Source: Cupriavidus gilardii
GTDB lineage: Bacteria; Pseudomonadota; Gammaproteobacteria; Burkholderiales; Burkholderiaceae
Length of the DNA: 64,000 nt
Direction: 5' to 3'
Assembly (NCBI RefSeq): GCF_013314895.1
Contig: NZ_JABTYE010000019.1
Coordinates: forward strand, 1 to 64,000
The notes beneath the pieces are model-generated. The model did not search any database, was not told the DNA's origin, and saw only the letters and a program-made list of their open reading frames with translations. Each line of letters opens with the position of its first letter. The stretch's first letter is position 1. This document shows, piece by piece, positions 36,955-45,000 of the stretch. Both the position numbers and the translations under genes were made by a program.

Positions 36955-37517
36955 CCGGCGTCCGGCGCCGCTTGTGCCCCGCCGGCGTGGCAATGGGCCA
37001 CGGCCGGCGCGGCCAGCAGCGCCAGCTGGCGCAGCGTTTGGACCTCGTCGGCCTGCCACGCCGACCTCGGGCTGAGGTAGTTGAACGTGCCGATGCAGCG
37101 ACCCCGCTCGCTGATCGGTACGTTGACCACTGCCCTCAGCCCGAGCGCGCGGATCGTCGGGATATCGTCGAACACCTGGGCCAGCGCCTCGTCGCCTTCG
37201 CCGACGAAGGCCTCGGCGCGCTCCAGCAGCTGCCGCGCCCACGGCGTATCTCCCTTGCGTTTGCTGCCGCCGACCGGATAGGAATCGGGATCGCTCGACC
37301 ATTGGCGCACCACCTCGCGGCTGTCGGCGCGCCAGACGTTGATCGTCAGCAGGCCCGGTCCGAGCAGCGCCAGCGTGGCGTCTCCGACCGCATCGAACAG
37401 CGCGCCGGTATGGTCGGGCCGAGCCAGCCCGGCCTTCAGGCTGACGACCTGCGCTGCGGTCAATCGCCCCTGCAACGCCGAGAGCGCGGCCTGCTGCGGA
37501 TTCGCTGCTTCGCTCAT
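36951..37517 (-). CDS. GAF-domain protein
   Basis: A 188-residue cytoplasmic protein consisting of one GAF domain (about 25-170), with PWARQLLERAEAFVGEGDEAL, IRALGLRAVVNVPIS and GRCIGTFNYLSP. It has no output domain, so it is a stand-alone small-ligand or redox sensor, or a GAF-fold enzyme. It lies 4 bp after... upstream of nothing on its own strand except the Bug gene, whose stop is 4 bp before this start (37522 versus 37517), so the two are probably one transcript. Function in the operon unknown. Confidence 0.82.
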   Translation of the reverse strand: MSEAANPQQAALSALQGRLTAAQVVSLKAGLARPDHTGALFDAVGDATLALLGPGLLTINVWRADSREVVRQWSSDPDSYPVGGSKRKGDTPWARQLLERAEAFVGEGDEALAQVFDDIPTIRALGLRAVVNVPISERGRCIGTFNYLSPRSAWQADEVQTLRQLALLAAPAVAHCHAGGAQAAPDAG

Positions 37518-37521
37518 GCGC

Positions 37522-38499
37522 TTACTCCGCGCTGATCTTCAGATCGCGGATCAGCTTGCCGTAGCGATCGGCATCGCGGCGCAGCACCTGGCCGAACTGC
37601 TGCGGCGTCGACGTGGTCGTCTCCACGCCGATCGCGTCCATCTTCGCCTTGACCTCGGGCAATTGCATCACCTTGTTGATCTCGGCATTCAGGCGCGTCA
37701 CCAGCGCCGGCGGCATGCCGGCCGGGCCGAACGCGCCATACCAGACCGCCAGCTCGTAGCCCGGCACGGTCTCGGCCACGGTCGGCACATTGGGCAGCAG
37801 CGGCGAGCGCTTGGCCTCGGTCACCGCCAGCAGCTTCAGCTTGTTGGCCTTGACGTGCGGCAGCGTCTGCGTGCCGGCCGAGAACAGCAGCTGGGTCTGG
37901 CCCGCGACCGTGTCGACCACCGCGGGGGCACCACCCTTGTAGGGGACGTGCAGCATTTCCACGCCGGCCATCTTTTCGAACAGCACCGCGCTCAGATGGT
38001 TGGTCGAGCCCGGGCCGGCGCTGGCGTAGGCCAGCTTGCCGGGGTTGGCCCGCGCATAGGCGATCAGTTCCTTGACGTTGTTGGCCGGCACCGACGGATG
38101 GACCACCATCGTGTTGGTGACATAGGCCAGCAGGCCCAGCGGCGTGAAATCCTCGACACCGCGGAACGGCATGCTCGGCATCAGCGCCGGGTTCATCGCA
38201 TGCGTGCTCATCGAGCCGATCAGCAGCGTGTAGCCGTCGGGCTTCGCGCGCGCAACCATCGCCGAGCCGATATTGCCCGACGCGCCCGGCTTGTTGTCGA
38301 CGATGACGGGCTGTCCCAGCGAGCGGGTCAGATGTTCGGACAGCACCCGCGCCAGGATATCGGTCGAGCCGCCGGGCGCCCACGGCACCACCAGCGTGAC
38401 CGGCTTGGCCGGGTAGTCCTGCGCCGCCGCGGCGCCCGCGGCGCAACACAGTGCCAGCGCGGCCACGCCGCGCAGCCAGCTTCGAATCGTCGTCTTCAT
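37522..38499 (-). CDS. Bug-family TTT periplasmic substrate-binding protein
   Basis: A 325-residue Bug receptor. The signal MKTTIRSWLRGVAALALCCA ends AAAAQD. It then has YPAKPVTLVVPWAPGGSTDILAR, VDNKPGASGNIGSAMVARAKPDGYTLL, the ligand-loop AGPGSTNHLSAVLFEKMAG and the C-terminal YGAFGPAGMPPALVTRLNAEINK. Downstream of the gamma-glutamyltransferase gene by 113 bp on the same strand, it may deliver a gamma-glutamyl or related carboxylate ligand. Ribosome site GGGGAA. Confidence 0.92.
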   Translation of the reverse strand: MKTTIRSWLRGVAALALCCAAGAAAAQDYPAKPVTLVVPWAPGGSTDILARVLSEHLTRSLGQPVIVDNKPGASGNIGSAMVARAKPDGYTLLIGSMSTHAMNPALMPSMPFRGVEDFTPLGLLAYVTNTMVVHPSVPANNVKELIAYARANPGKLAYASAGPGSTNHLSAVLFEKMAGVEMLHVPYKGGAPAVVDTVAGQTQLLFSAGTQTLPHVKANKLKLLAVTEAKRSPLLPNVPTVAETVPGYELAVWYGAFGPAGMPPALVTRLNAEINKVMQLPEVKAKMDAIGVETTTSTPQQFGQVLRRDADRYGKLIRDLKISAE

Positions 38500-38612
38500 G
38501 GTCGTTTCCCCGTATGTCATGCCGGCCGCACCGCGCGCCCGGCTTGTCGTTGTATCGCGTCGTGATGGATCGGCGGTTGGCGCCGCCCGGCGTCGCGCTC
38601 GGCTCCCGCGGC

Positions 38613-40442
38613 TCAGCGCCCCACCGCATAGCCCTGCATGCCGCGCGGATTCGCCCCGGCGCGCAGCAGCAGCCGGCCCCGGGCGTCGCGTTCGCGTGAA
38701 CAGGCCGACATCCGTCCTTCCGACCACGGCTCGCCGATGCGCAGTTCGTGGCCGGCCTCGCGCAGCGCGTCGAGCGTCGCCTGCGGAAAGCGCGATTCGA
38801 TGCTGAGCCGGTTCAGCACGGTCTGGCGCGGCCAGAACGAGCCCGGGAAGTGGTCGATGTGCCAGGCCGGCGCGTCGATCGCTTCCTGCAGGTTCATGCC
38901 GTGCACCGCGTGGCGCATGAAGAAGGCCAGCGACCATTGGTCCTGCTGGTCGCCGCCGGGCGTGCCGAACACCATGTAGGGTTCGCCATCGCGCAAGGCC
39001 AGCGACGGCGACAGCGTGGTGCAGGGCCGCTTGCCCGGCGCCAGCGAATTGGGCAGACCCGGTTCGAGCCAGGTCATCTGCAGGCGCGTATTGAGCGCGA
39101 AGCCGAGCGCCGGAATGGTCGGACTCGACGACAGCCAGCCGCCGGATGGCGTCGCCGCGACCATGTTGCCGTCGCGGTCGATCACATCGAGATGGCAGGT
39201 ATCGCCGACGAAGATCTCCTGCTCGGCCCACTGCTGCACCGGCGGCAGCGCAGCGAAGGTCGGCTCGCCGACGCCAAAGCGCGTATCGGCGCAAGCCAGC
39301 GTGCGCTCGGCCGCGTCGAGATCGGGCAGGCGCGGCGCGCGGCCGTCGATGGTGCCCGCGCGAATCTCGCGCGACGCCTGTGCACCGATCAGCTGGGCAC
39401 GCGAGCGCAGGTAGTCGGCATCGAGCAGGCCCTGCGCCGGCACCTCGGCAAAGCGCGGATCGCCGTACCAGGCCAGACGATCGGCCATCGCCAGCTTGGC
39501 CGCCTCGGCAATGCGATGGACGAAGCCGGGCGACGTCGGCTCGTGCGCCTCGAGGCCGGCGTGCCGGAGCATGCCGAGCTGCTGCAGGAAGGCGGGGCCC
39601 TGGCTCCAGACACCGCACTTGGCGACCGTATAGCGGCCGAAATCGAGCGTCAGCGGCGCCTCGGCCTCGGGCCGCCAGCACGCCATGTCCTCGTAACGAA
39701 GCAGGCCGCGATGGCGCTCGCCGGTGGTGTCGCGCACGTCCTGCGTGCGGCAATAGGTATCGATCTCGCGGGCGACGAAGCCGCGGTACCAGCAATCGAG
39801 CGCAGCATCGATCTGCTTCTCGCGCGTGTCGCCAGCGGCCTGCGCCTCTTCGACGATGCGCTGGTAGGTCCGCGCCAGCGCGGGGGTCGCATGCAGGCTG
39901 CCGGGCGTCGGCACGCGGCCATCGACCAGCCAGACGTCCGCCGAATCGCGCCACGCGCGCTGGAACAGTTCGCGCACCGCCAGAATCGCCTGCGAAATGC
40001 GCGGCACCAGCGGGAAGCCGTCGCGCGCATAGGCAATCGCGGGCGCCAGCACCTCGGCCAGCGACCACGTGCCGTAGTCGCGGAGCATGGTCAGCCAGGC
40101 ACCGAACGCGCCGGGCACGGTGGCGGGCAGCAGGCCGATTCCCGGCATCAGCTCCAGCCCCATCGCCCGCATCGTGCCCGGGTCGGCCAGCGCGGGCGCC
40201 GGGCCCTGGCCGCAGATCGACCGCACCGCGCGCTCGCGCTCGCTCCACAACAGGATCGGCGCCTCGCCGCCCGGGCCGTTCAGATGCGGCTCGACGACCT
40301 GCAGCACGAAGCCCCCGGCCACCGCGGCATCGAAGGCGTTGCCGCCGCGCTCGAGCACGCCCATCGCCGTCTGCGAGGCGAGCCAGTGGGTCGACGAGAC
40401 GACGCCGAAGGTACCGACGATTTCCGGGCGGGTGGTGAACAT
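38613..40442 (-). CDS. Gamma-glutamyltransferase family protein (Ntn hydrolase)
   Basis: A 609-residue GGT-family protein. The opening STHWLASQTAMGVLERGGNAFDAAVAG and PHLNGPGGEAPILLW are family-typical. The autoprocessing/nucleophile position is the Thr in VGDTCHLDVIDRDGN (T415), and the glycine-rich oxyanion region is GTPGGDQQDQW. No signal peptide is seen, whereas classical GGTs are periplasmic, so it may be a cytoplasmic acylase or hydrolase of the GGT-like group (cephalosporin acylase, capsule depolymerase-like). A LysR gene diverges upstream and a Bug receptor follows downstream. No strong ribosome site; the start is chosen from family similarity. Confidence 0.88.
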   Translation of the reverse strand: MFTTRPEIVGTFGVVSSTHWLASQTAMGVLERGGNAFDAAVAGGFVLQVVEPHLNGPGGEAPILLWSERERAVRSICGQGPAPALADPGTMRAMGLELMPGIGLLPATVPGAFGAWLTMLRDYGTWSLAEVLAPAIAYARDGFPLVPRISQAILAVRELFQRAWRDSADVWLVDGRVPTPGSLHATPALARTYQRIVEEAQAAGDTREKQIDAALDCWYRGFVAREIDTYCRTQDVRDTTGERHRGLLRYEDMACWRPEAEAPLTLDFGRYTVAKCGVWSQGPAFLQQLGMLRHAGLEAHEPTSPGFVHRIAEAAKLAMADRLAWYGDPRFAEVPAQGLLDADYLRSRAQLIGAQASREIRAGTIDGRAPRLPDLDAAERTLACADTRFGVGEPTFAALPPVQQWAEQEIFVGDTCHLDVIDRDGNMVAATPSGGWLSSSPTIPALGFALNTRLQMTWLEPGLPNSLAPGKRPCTTLSPSLALRDGEPYMVFGTPGGDQQDQWSLAFFMRHAVHGMNLQEAIDAPAWHIDHFPGSFWPRQTVLNRLSIESRFPQATLDALREAGHELRIGEPWSEGRMSACSRERDARGRLLLRAGANPRGMQGYAVGR

Positions 40443-40654
40443 GCTGGTCTCTGAATGCGGTGTGGATGGGGCAGCGATGGGGGCAGCGACGGGACAGCGA
40501 TGGGGCAAACGTCGGGCCAAGCGATCGGCAACGCGATCGGCAACGCGATGGGGCAAGTATAGGAAGATGGAATAACCGGAACGGACGATTGCATTATTCT
40601 TCCATTCCTGAATGGTTATACGACTGATCCAAACCGCGCCCTTCTCCCTTCGCC

Positions 40655-41596
40655 ATGCCCGCCTTCGTCGACCGCCTGCAGCACAACCTGGTATCCCGCC
40701 TGCGCCTGAAGCAGCTGTCGCTGCTGTTGGTATTGGAGCGGCATCGCTCGCTGTCGCGCACCGCCGCCGAACTGAACCTGAGTCAGCCGGCGGTCACCAA
40801 GGCGCTGCGGGAAATCGAGGAGATCTTCCTGACGCCGCTGTTCCACCGTTCGCGCGCGGGGCTGGAGGCGACCGAAACCGGTGCCGCGGTGCTAGCGTAT
40901 GCGCGGCTGGCGCTCGCCGATGCGCGTGCGCTGGGCGACGAACTGGCGGTACTCGACGCGGGGCTTGGCGGGCGGCTGCGCGTCGGCGTGATCCCGTTCA
41001 TCGCGCCGGCCGTGCTCGATGCAGCCTGCTCGCATGCGTTGGGCCAGCAGCCGCGCATCGCGGTGCTGGTGCGCGAGGGCACCACCGACGAACTGGTCGG
41101 CGCATTGCGGGCGCACGAGCTCGATTGCGTGATCGCGCGTTCCTTCTATGCCGCGGGGGAAGACATCGTGCAGGTGCCGCTGTATCGCGAGGAGCCGGCG
41201 CTGGTGGTACCGGCGCGCGCGGCGGCGCGACTGTCGCGCGGCGCGCTCGACTGGGCGCGGCTCGCCACCCTCGACTGGATCATGCCGCCTCCGCAGACGC
41301 CGACCCGCCGCACCATCAATACGATGTTCGCAACGGCCGGCGTCGCGCCGCCCCTGCCGCTGGTCGAGACCTATTCCATCAAGACCATCGCCACGCTGCT
41401 GCGCACACAGCCGCGCGCGATCACCATCGTGCCGCGCGCGGTCGCGGCCGAACTGGTCAATGGCGGCGGGGCCGCGCTGTTGCCCCATGCCTTGCGCTGG
41501 GATCTGCCGCCGGTCGAGGCGATGTGGTTGCGCCGCGCCCAGCAGAGCCGGCCGCTGATGGCGCTGGTGACGGCGCTGCAACAGGCGAGCGGCTGA
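40655..41596 (+). CDS. LysR-family transcriptional regulator, divergent to the GGT gene
   Basis: A 313-residue LysR regulator. The helix-turn-helix is RTAAELNLSQPAVTKALREIEE (about 36-57), preceded by RLRLKQLSLLLVLERHRSL; the effector domain follows. The SQPAVTKALREIE subtype is seen in GbpR/PcaQ-like regulators of sugar-acid or aromatic catabolism. Reads away from the GGT-like gene across a 212-bp region that contains low-complexity CAGCGATGGGG-type repeats near 40463-40556. It probably regulates the GGT-Bug genes. Confidence 0.9.
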   Translation: MPAFVDRLQHNLVSRLRLKQLSLLLVLERHRSLSRTAAELNLSQPAVTKALREIEEIFLTPLFHRSRAGLEATETGAAVLAYARLALADARALGDELAVLDAGLGGRLRVGVIPFIAPAVLDAACSHALGQQPRIAVLVREGTTDELVGALRAHELDCVIARSFYAAGEDIVQVPLYREEPALVVPARAAARLSRGALDWARLATLDWIMPPPQTPTRRTINTMFATAGVAPPLPLVETYSIKTIATLLRTQPRAITIVPRAVAAELVNGGGAALLPHALRWDLPPVEAMWLRRAQQSRPLMALVTALQQASG

Positions 41597-41667
41597 AGCC
41601 GCCCTGTGAAGCGGCGCTGTGAGGCCGCCCCGTCCGCGTCAGCGCCTGTTCGGCATCACGATTGCCA

Positions 41668-42075
41668 TCACGATTGCTGCGCGGCCTCCGGCTGCATGTA
41701 GAACACTTCCCACAGGTGGCCGTCCGGGTCCTCGTAACCGTGCTGGTACATGAAGCCGTAATCCTTCGGCTCGTTCGGCGTGCGCGCACCCGCGGCCACG
41801 GCTTTCGCGACCATGTCGTCGACCGCCGCGCGGCTGTCCATCGACAGCGCCAGAATGACTTCGGTGCTGCTGCCCGTATCGCAAATCGCCTTGCCGGTGA
41901 AGGTCTTGAAGAAATCCTCGACCAGCAGCATCACGTAAATCTGGTCGGAAACGATCATGCAGGTCGCATTGCGGTCGGTGAATTTGGGATCGAAGCGATA
42001 ACCGAGCCGCGTAAAAAAATCGACCGAGCGGTCGAGGTCCTTGACGGGCAGGTTGACGAAGATCTGGGTCGCCAT
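41668..42075 (-). CDS. VOC-superfamily (glyoxalase/lactoylglutathione lyase-like) protein
   Basis: A 135-residue single-unit vicinal-oxygen-chelate protein starting MATQIFVNLPVKDLDRSVDFFTRLGYRF and ending with YGFMYQHGYEDPDGHLWEVFYM, the usual Glu-containing end motif. Such proteins are glyoxalase-like enzymes or antibiotic-binding proteins. AGGAG precedes the ATG. A second VOC gene on the same strand starts upstream and ends 45 bp away, suggesting a two-gene unit. Confidence 0.88.
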   Translation of the reverse strand: MATQIFVNLPVKDLDRSVDFFTRLGYRFDPKFTDRNATCMIVSDQIYVMLLVEDFFKTFTGKAICDTGSSTEVILALSMDSRAAVDDMVAKAVAAGARTPNEPKDYGFMYQHGYEDPDGHLWEVFYMQPEAAQQS

Positions 42076-42119
42076 CGAGGTGTCTCCTGGTTTGAAATGG
42101 TTAGGAACGGGATTTGTCG

Positions 42120-42566
42120 TTACGACGTGCTGACCCACGGATCATAACTGCCGATCGTCCACAGATGGCCTTCCAGATCGAAGCAGCTGAAATCCCGGCC
42201 GCCATAATCCTGATCTTTCAGATCGAGCACGATCTGCGCACCGGCCGCCTTGGCGCGCACGAATACCGCGTCGGGATCCGGCACGACCAGATAAATGCTC
42301 TGCGTCTGCCCGCCGCCGACTTCATCGGGCTGGCGCATCAGCTTGCCGTACGGCGAATCGAGCACGGAGCCCAGCATCACCATGCCTTTGCCGTAATGCA
42401 ATTGCGCGTGGGCGATGGTGCCGTCGTCGTTTTCCACCACCAGATGCCGGGTAAAACCGAAGGTGTCGCATAACCAGGCGATTGCCGACGGCGCATCGCG
42501 ATAGCGCAGGCACGGGATCGCCGTGCTGCCCGCGCTGGTGGAAGCGCCGGAATTCAAATCGGTCAT
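42120..42566 (-). CDS. VOC-superfamily protein (glyoxalase/bleomycin-resistance-like)
   Basis: A 148-residue VOC protein: IPCLRYRDAPSAIAWLCDTFGFTRHLVVENDDGTIAHAQL is the typical first beta-alpha-beta unit, and GGRDFSCFDLEGHLWTIGSYDPW is the end motif with the metal-ligand Glu. It resembles the PhnB/YdeO-like group found in proteobacteria. AAGGAG lies 8 bases before the ATG. It is upstream of, and probably co-transcribed with, the VOC gene at 41668. Confidence 0.87.
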   Translation of the reverse strand: MTDLNSGASTSAGSTAIPCLRYRDAPSAIAWLCDTFGFTRHLVVENDDGTIAHAQLHYGKGMVMLGSVLDSPYGKLMRQPDEVGGGQTQSIYLVVPDPDAVFVRAKAAGAQIVLDLKDQDYGGRDFSCFDLEGHLWTIGSYDPWVSTS

Positions 42567-42805
42567 GTCTGTCGCTCCTTGCACGGCGCGTGGCCGCGTT
42601 GTCAGGCGGGAATCTAGTCGGAATTCGGTTCGCCGCCAGGAAATGGATTCACTGCACGACTCACGGCAGGAACTCGCTGCAGAAACTCGCTGCAGGGACC
42701 GCCTGTCTCGCGGGCAAATCCAGTAGGCAGCATAGACGATCGTTTTCGCGTGCAAAGGGCGCGCACGATGCGACGAGAACGTTTCTTCGTACACCAGTGA
42801 CCGGT

Positions 42806-42811
42806 TATACT
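42806..42811 (+). promoter_or_regulatory. -10-like TATACT before the H1-like gene
   Basis: TATACT with a weak TTCTTC 17 bp upstream (42783-42788), 37 bp before the ATG of the histone H1-like gene, in an AT-richer stretch. A plausible sigma-70 promoter giving a roughly 30-nt leader. Confidence 0.45.
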
Positions 42812-42848
42812 CCGCGCTCCATAAACCACATTTCGGGTAAATCAAACA

Positions 42849-43307
42849 ATGGCCGTTGCCAATAAGAAAAGCGCGCCGCGCGCAGTGAAGTCCGCCAAGC
42901 CGGCGGCGCCGACCAAGAAGGCCAGCGTGCTGGCACGCGAAGCGCAAGCCGCGAAGAAGCGCCTGCTGAAGCTGCGCGCCGACACCAAGAAGGCGATCGA
43001 CGCCGCCAAGCGCGAAGTCGCGCAGGCGACTGCCGCCGCCAAGCTGGCCCTGCAGGCCGAGAAGCAGGCCGCCAAGGAAAAGCTGGCAGCGCAGAAGGAA
43101 AAGGCCAAGGCAGCGAAGGCCGCCAAGTCGGCAAAGAAGCCGGCCGGCGCCAAGACCGCCGCGCCGCGCAAGGCTGCTGCACCGAAGGCCGCTGCACCGA
43201 AGGCCGCCAAGGTCGTCAAGGCACCGAAGAAGGCTGCGGCACCGAAGGCTGCTGCGAAGTCCAGGCCCGCGAAGCCGGCCGCCGGCGCTGTGGCCAAGGC
43301 CGCCTGA
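42849..43307 (+). CDS. Lysine/alanine-rich histone H1-like protein
   Basis: A 152-residue protein almost wholly of Lys, Ala and Pro. A helical Ala/Lys/Glu segment (about 25-95: LAREAQAAKKRLLKLRADTKKAID...) is followed by AAPKAAAPKAA and KPAAGAVAKAA repeats like the C-terminal tail of eukaryotic histone H1 and of BpH1/AlgP-type bacterial proteins. It is expected to bind DNA nonspecifically and act in nucleoid organisation. The start is fixed by the short leader and the -10 element. The repeat part is a likely site of length variation between strains. Confidence 0.85.
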   Translation: MAVANKKSAPRAVKSAKPAAPTKKASVLAREAQAAKKRLLKLRADTKKAIDAAKREVAQATAAAKLALQAEKQAAKEKLAAQKEKAKAAKAAKSAKKPAGAKTAAPRKAAAPKAAAPKAAKVVKAPKKAAAPKAAAKSRPAKPAAGAVAKAA

Positions 43308-43329
43308 GCACCACCGTTCCCGCTGCCAT

Positions 43330-43345
43330 GCCCTCGTTCGAGGGC
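43330..43345. terminator. Short hairpin downstream of the H1-like gene
   Basis: GCCCTCG - TT - CGAGGGC, 23 bp after the stop codon. There is no run of T after it, so it would be at best a weak or factor-assisted end. Confidence 0.35.
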
Positions 43346-43403
43346 GGCACCTCGGCACCGTGGCGATCTCTCCGATCGCGCGGTGCCGACCCTCCTGCCG
43401 GGG

Positions 43404-43425
43404 GGCTACCGATTTGGGGGTAGCC
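43404..43425. other. Hairpin GGCTACC-N8-GGTAGCC of unknown role
   Basis: A perfect 7-bp stem with a G-rich 8-nt loop, between the H1-like gene and the zinc-ribbon gene. It might be a transcript end or an RNA structure in the leader of the next gene. Confidence 0.4.
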
Positions 43426-43589
43426 AAGCCCTGCCCTCTGTGCAGATAATCTGCATTCTTCCGGCATCACTTTCTTGCGTTAAATCACTTTGCGTAAATC
43501 GCTTGCGCTCATCGCAGTGAGCCTTGGCGGCGCTTTTTCCCAACGCTCGCACGATGGCCGCGCGCAAACGACACCGAATGGGAATGGCA

Positions 43590-43862
43590 ATGAAGGAAGC
43601 CTTGCAACGTTGTCCGCTGTGCAAAACCTTGACGGAAGCATCGGCACGCCCACGATCCTATGGGCAATGGATGCGCTACCAATGCCGCAACGACGAATGC
43701 GGCCCGAGCGAAATCAGCACCAAGGCCCGCTCGCACCTGCGCCGTGGCGAACGCCAGGCCGAACTGCGCAGCGTGGCCAGATCGTGCCGGCATAACGGCG
43801 CGCGATTGCGGATCGGCTACGACGGCCCCACCGGCGAATTCCAGCTCGAAGTCGTCGAGTAA
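43590..43862 (+). CDS. Small putative zinc-ribbon protein
   Basis: A 90-residue basic protein with CPLC and CRNDEC (about residues 8-36), a spacing suited to a zinc ribbon, then an Arg-rich segment KARSHLRRGERQAELR and the C-terminal RIGYDGPTGEFQLEVVE. The ATG at 43590 has GGGA 8 bases upstream; in-frame ATGs at 43578 and 43584 are possible. I do not recognise a named family. The composition suggests nucleic-acid binding. It lies between the H1-like gene and the Lrp gene, which converges on it with a 21-bp gap. Confidence 0.55.
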   Translation: MKEALQRCPLCKTLTEASARPRSYGQWMRYQCRNDECGPSEISTKARSHLRRGERQAELRSVARSCRHNGARLRIGYDGPTGEFQLEVVE

Positions 43863-43883
43863 GGCGCCCTGCGGCACACCGGC

Positions 43884-44432
43884 TCACGGTTCGACCGACG
43901 GCTCGCGCTTCATGCAGCGCAGCACGAAGGTCGACCGGCTGTGCCGCAGCCCCGGCAGCTTGTACAGCTTGTGGCGCAGGAACTCCTCGTAGCCTTCGGT
44001 GCCCGCCACCGCCACCTTGATCAGATAGTCATACTCGCCGGTCAGCAGGTACGCCTCCATGACCTCGGGCAGTTGCGCAAGCGCGCGGCCGAAGCGGTCG
44101 AGCATGTCGTCGTCGTGCCGCTCCAGCGTGACCTCGATCAGCACGGTATCGGGCAGGCCCAGCGCCTTCTGGTTCAGCAGGGCGGTATAGCCCTGGATCA
44201 CACCGGCCTCCTCCAGCGCGCGCACGCGGTTCCAGCATGGCGTGGGGGACAGGCCGACCTGCTCGGCCAGCTTCAGGTTGGACAGGCGGCCGTCGCGGCG
44301 CAGCGCGCGCAGGATGCGGCGGTCCGTTTCGTCGAGCTTTGGGACGAGTCTGGTTCCCGGCCTGGCGGCGGCACCGGTGGCCGGAGTGGCGGCAGGAGCG
44401 GTCGTGGAATGGTTGGGATCGGCCATGGGCAT
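43884..44432 (-). CDS. Lrp/AsnC-family transcriptional regulator
   Basis: A 182-residue regulator. After a 30-residue Thr/Ala/Pro-rich extension comes the helix-turn-helix LDETDRRILRALRRDGRLSNLKLAEQVGLSPTPCWNRVRALEEAG, then a RAM ligand domain (VLIEVTLERHDDDMLDRF...YLLTGEYDYLIKVAV). Such proteins sense amino acids. Two in-frame ATGs (44432 and 44426) are possible. The first lies inside the 9-bp tandem repeat and neither has a clear ribosome site, so start use is uncertain. It is divergent from an ACT-like small gene, with a dyad in between. Confidence 0.9.
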   Translation of the reverse strand: MPMADPNHSTTAPAATPATGAAARPGTRLVPKLDETDRRILRALRRDGRLSNLKLAEQVGLSPTPCWNRVRALEEAGVIQGYTALLNQKALGLPDTVLIEVTLERHDDDMLDRFGRALAQLPEVMEAYLLTGEYDYLIKVAVAGTEGYEEFLRHKLYKLPGLRHSRSTFVLRCMKREPSVEP

Positions 44433-44475
44433 CGGTGGGATCGGTGGGATCGGTGGGATCGGTGGGATCGGTGAG
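44431..44475. repeat. 9-bp tandem repeat (ATCGGTGGG)x4 plus one imperfect copy at the lrp start
   Basis: Four perfect copies and one altered copy (ATCGGTGAG) end exactly at the Lrp start codon, so the repeat occupies the place of the ribosome-binding site and leader. On the coding strand it reads GATCCCACC. Copy-number change could alter expression or the protein N-terminus. Confidence 0.9.
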
Positions 44476-44557
44476 ATGGGCGAGACTGGCGGACAAAGAA
44501 TATTTCTCTGTCACATCCACAAATACTAGCCGATTCATTCTGATTCCGACCAGCGTA

Positions 44558-44583
44558 GCAGAATATTAAGAAGCACATTCTGC
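44558..44583. promoter_or_regulatory. Inverted repeat GCAGAAT-N12-ATTCTGC between lrp and the ACT-like gene
   Basis: A perfect 7-bp dyad in the 200-bp divergent region, 50 bp before the ACT-like start. A second small dyad, AGAA-TAT-TTCT, is at 44497-44507. Candidate Lrp/AsnC sites. Confidence 0.5.
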
Positions 44584-44632
44584 CGGCAGACTGGTAAATT
44601 CACTGCATCGCTATTTTCTACCGGTTGCCGTC

Positions 44633-44977
44633 ATGTCCGCCCAAACCCCCAACTCCGCCCTGCAACTTGCGCTGCTGCTCGACCAGCACGACCTGATTGG
44701 CGCGATCGAGTGGACGCTGGCAACGGCGCGCCGCACCGGGCTCGGGCTGGACGCGATGACGCTGGTGCCAGGCACGCTGCCCGGCGCAGGCCAATGGCTG
44801 CGCCTGTCCGTCACGGCGGACGAGCCCGCGCTGTTCCCGCTGCTGGTCAAGCGGCTGGAAAACGGTGTCGATGTGCGTGAAGTGGCGATCGTCGAGGAAT
44901 TGGCGAGCCAACAGGAAACGGCGGCCGCCCGACGCCGCGAGAGCCTAGCCTCAGCGGTTGCCGCGCCGGTCCACTGA
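44633..44977 (+). CDS. Small ACT-domain-like protein (acetolactate synthase small-subunit-like)
   Basis: A 114-residue cytoplasmic protein. The segment LLDQHDLIGAIEWTLATARRTGLGLDAM, then LRLSVTADEPALFPLLVKRLENGVDVREVAIVEE, follows the beta-alpha-beta-beta-alpha-beta plan of the IlvM/ACT regulatory fold. The C-terminal 20 residues are polar. No catalytic partner gene is adjacent. Divergent from an Lrp-type regulator, it is probably part of an amino-acid-responsive pair. The assignment is by pattern only. The ribosome site is weak. Confidence 0.55.
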   Translation: MSAQTPNSALQLALLLDQHDLIGAIEWTLATARRTGLGLDAMTLVPGTLPGAGQWLRLSVTADEPALFPLLVKRLENGVDVREVAIVEELASQQETAAARRRESLASAVAAPVH

Positions 44978-45000
44978 ACCCTGCGCGGCGCCGCCGTCAG

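Noticed and set aside
37522-40248. Single 908-codon frame suggesting a GGT-Bug fusion
   Set aside because: The upstream half is a frame-shifted reading of the GGT gene. The Bug gene starts at 38499 with its own signal peptide.
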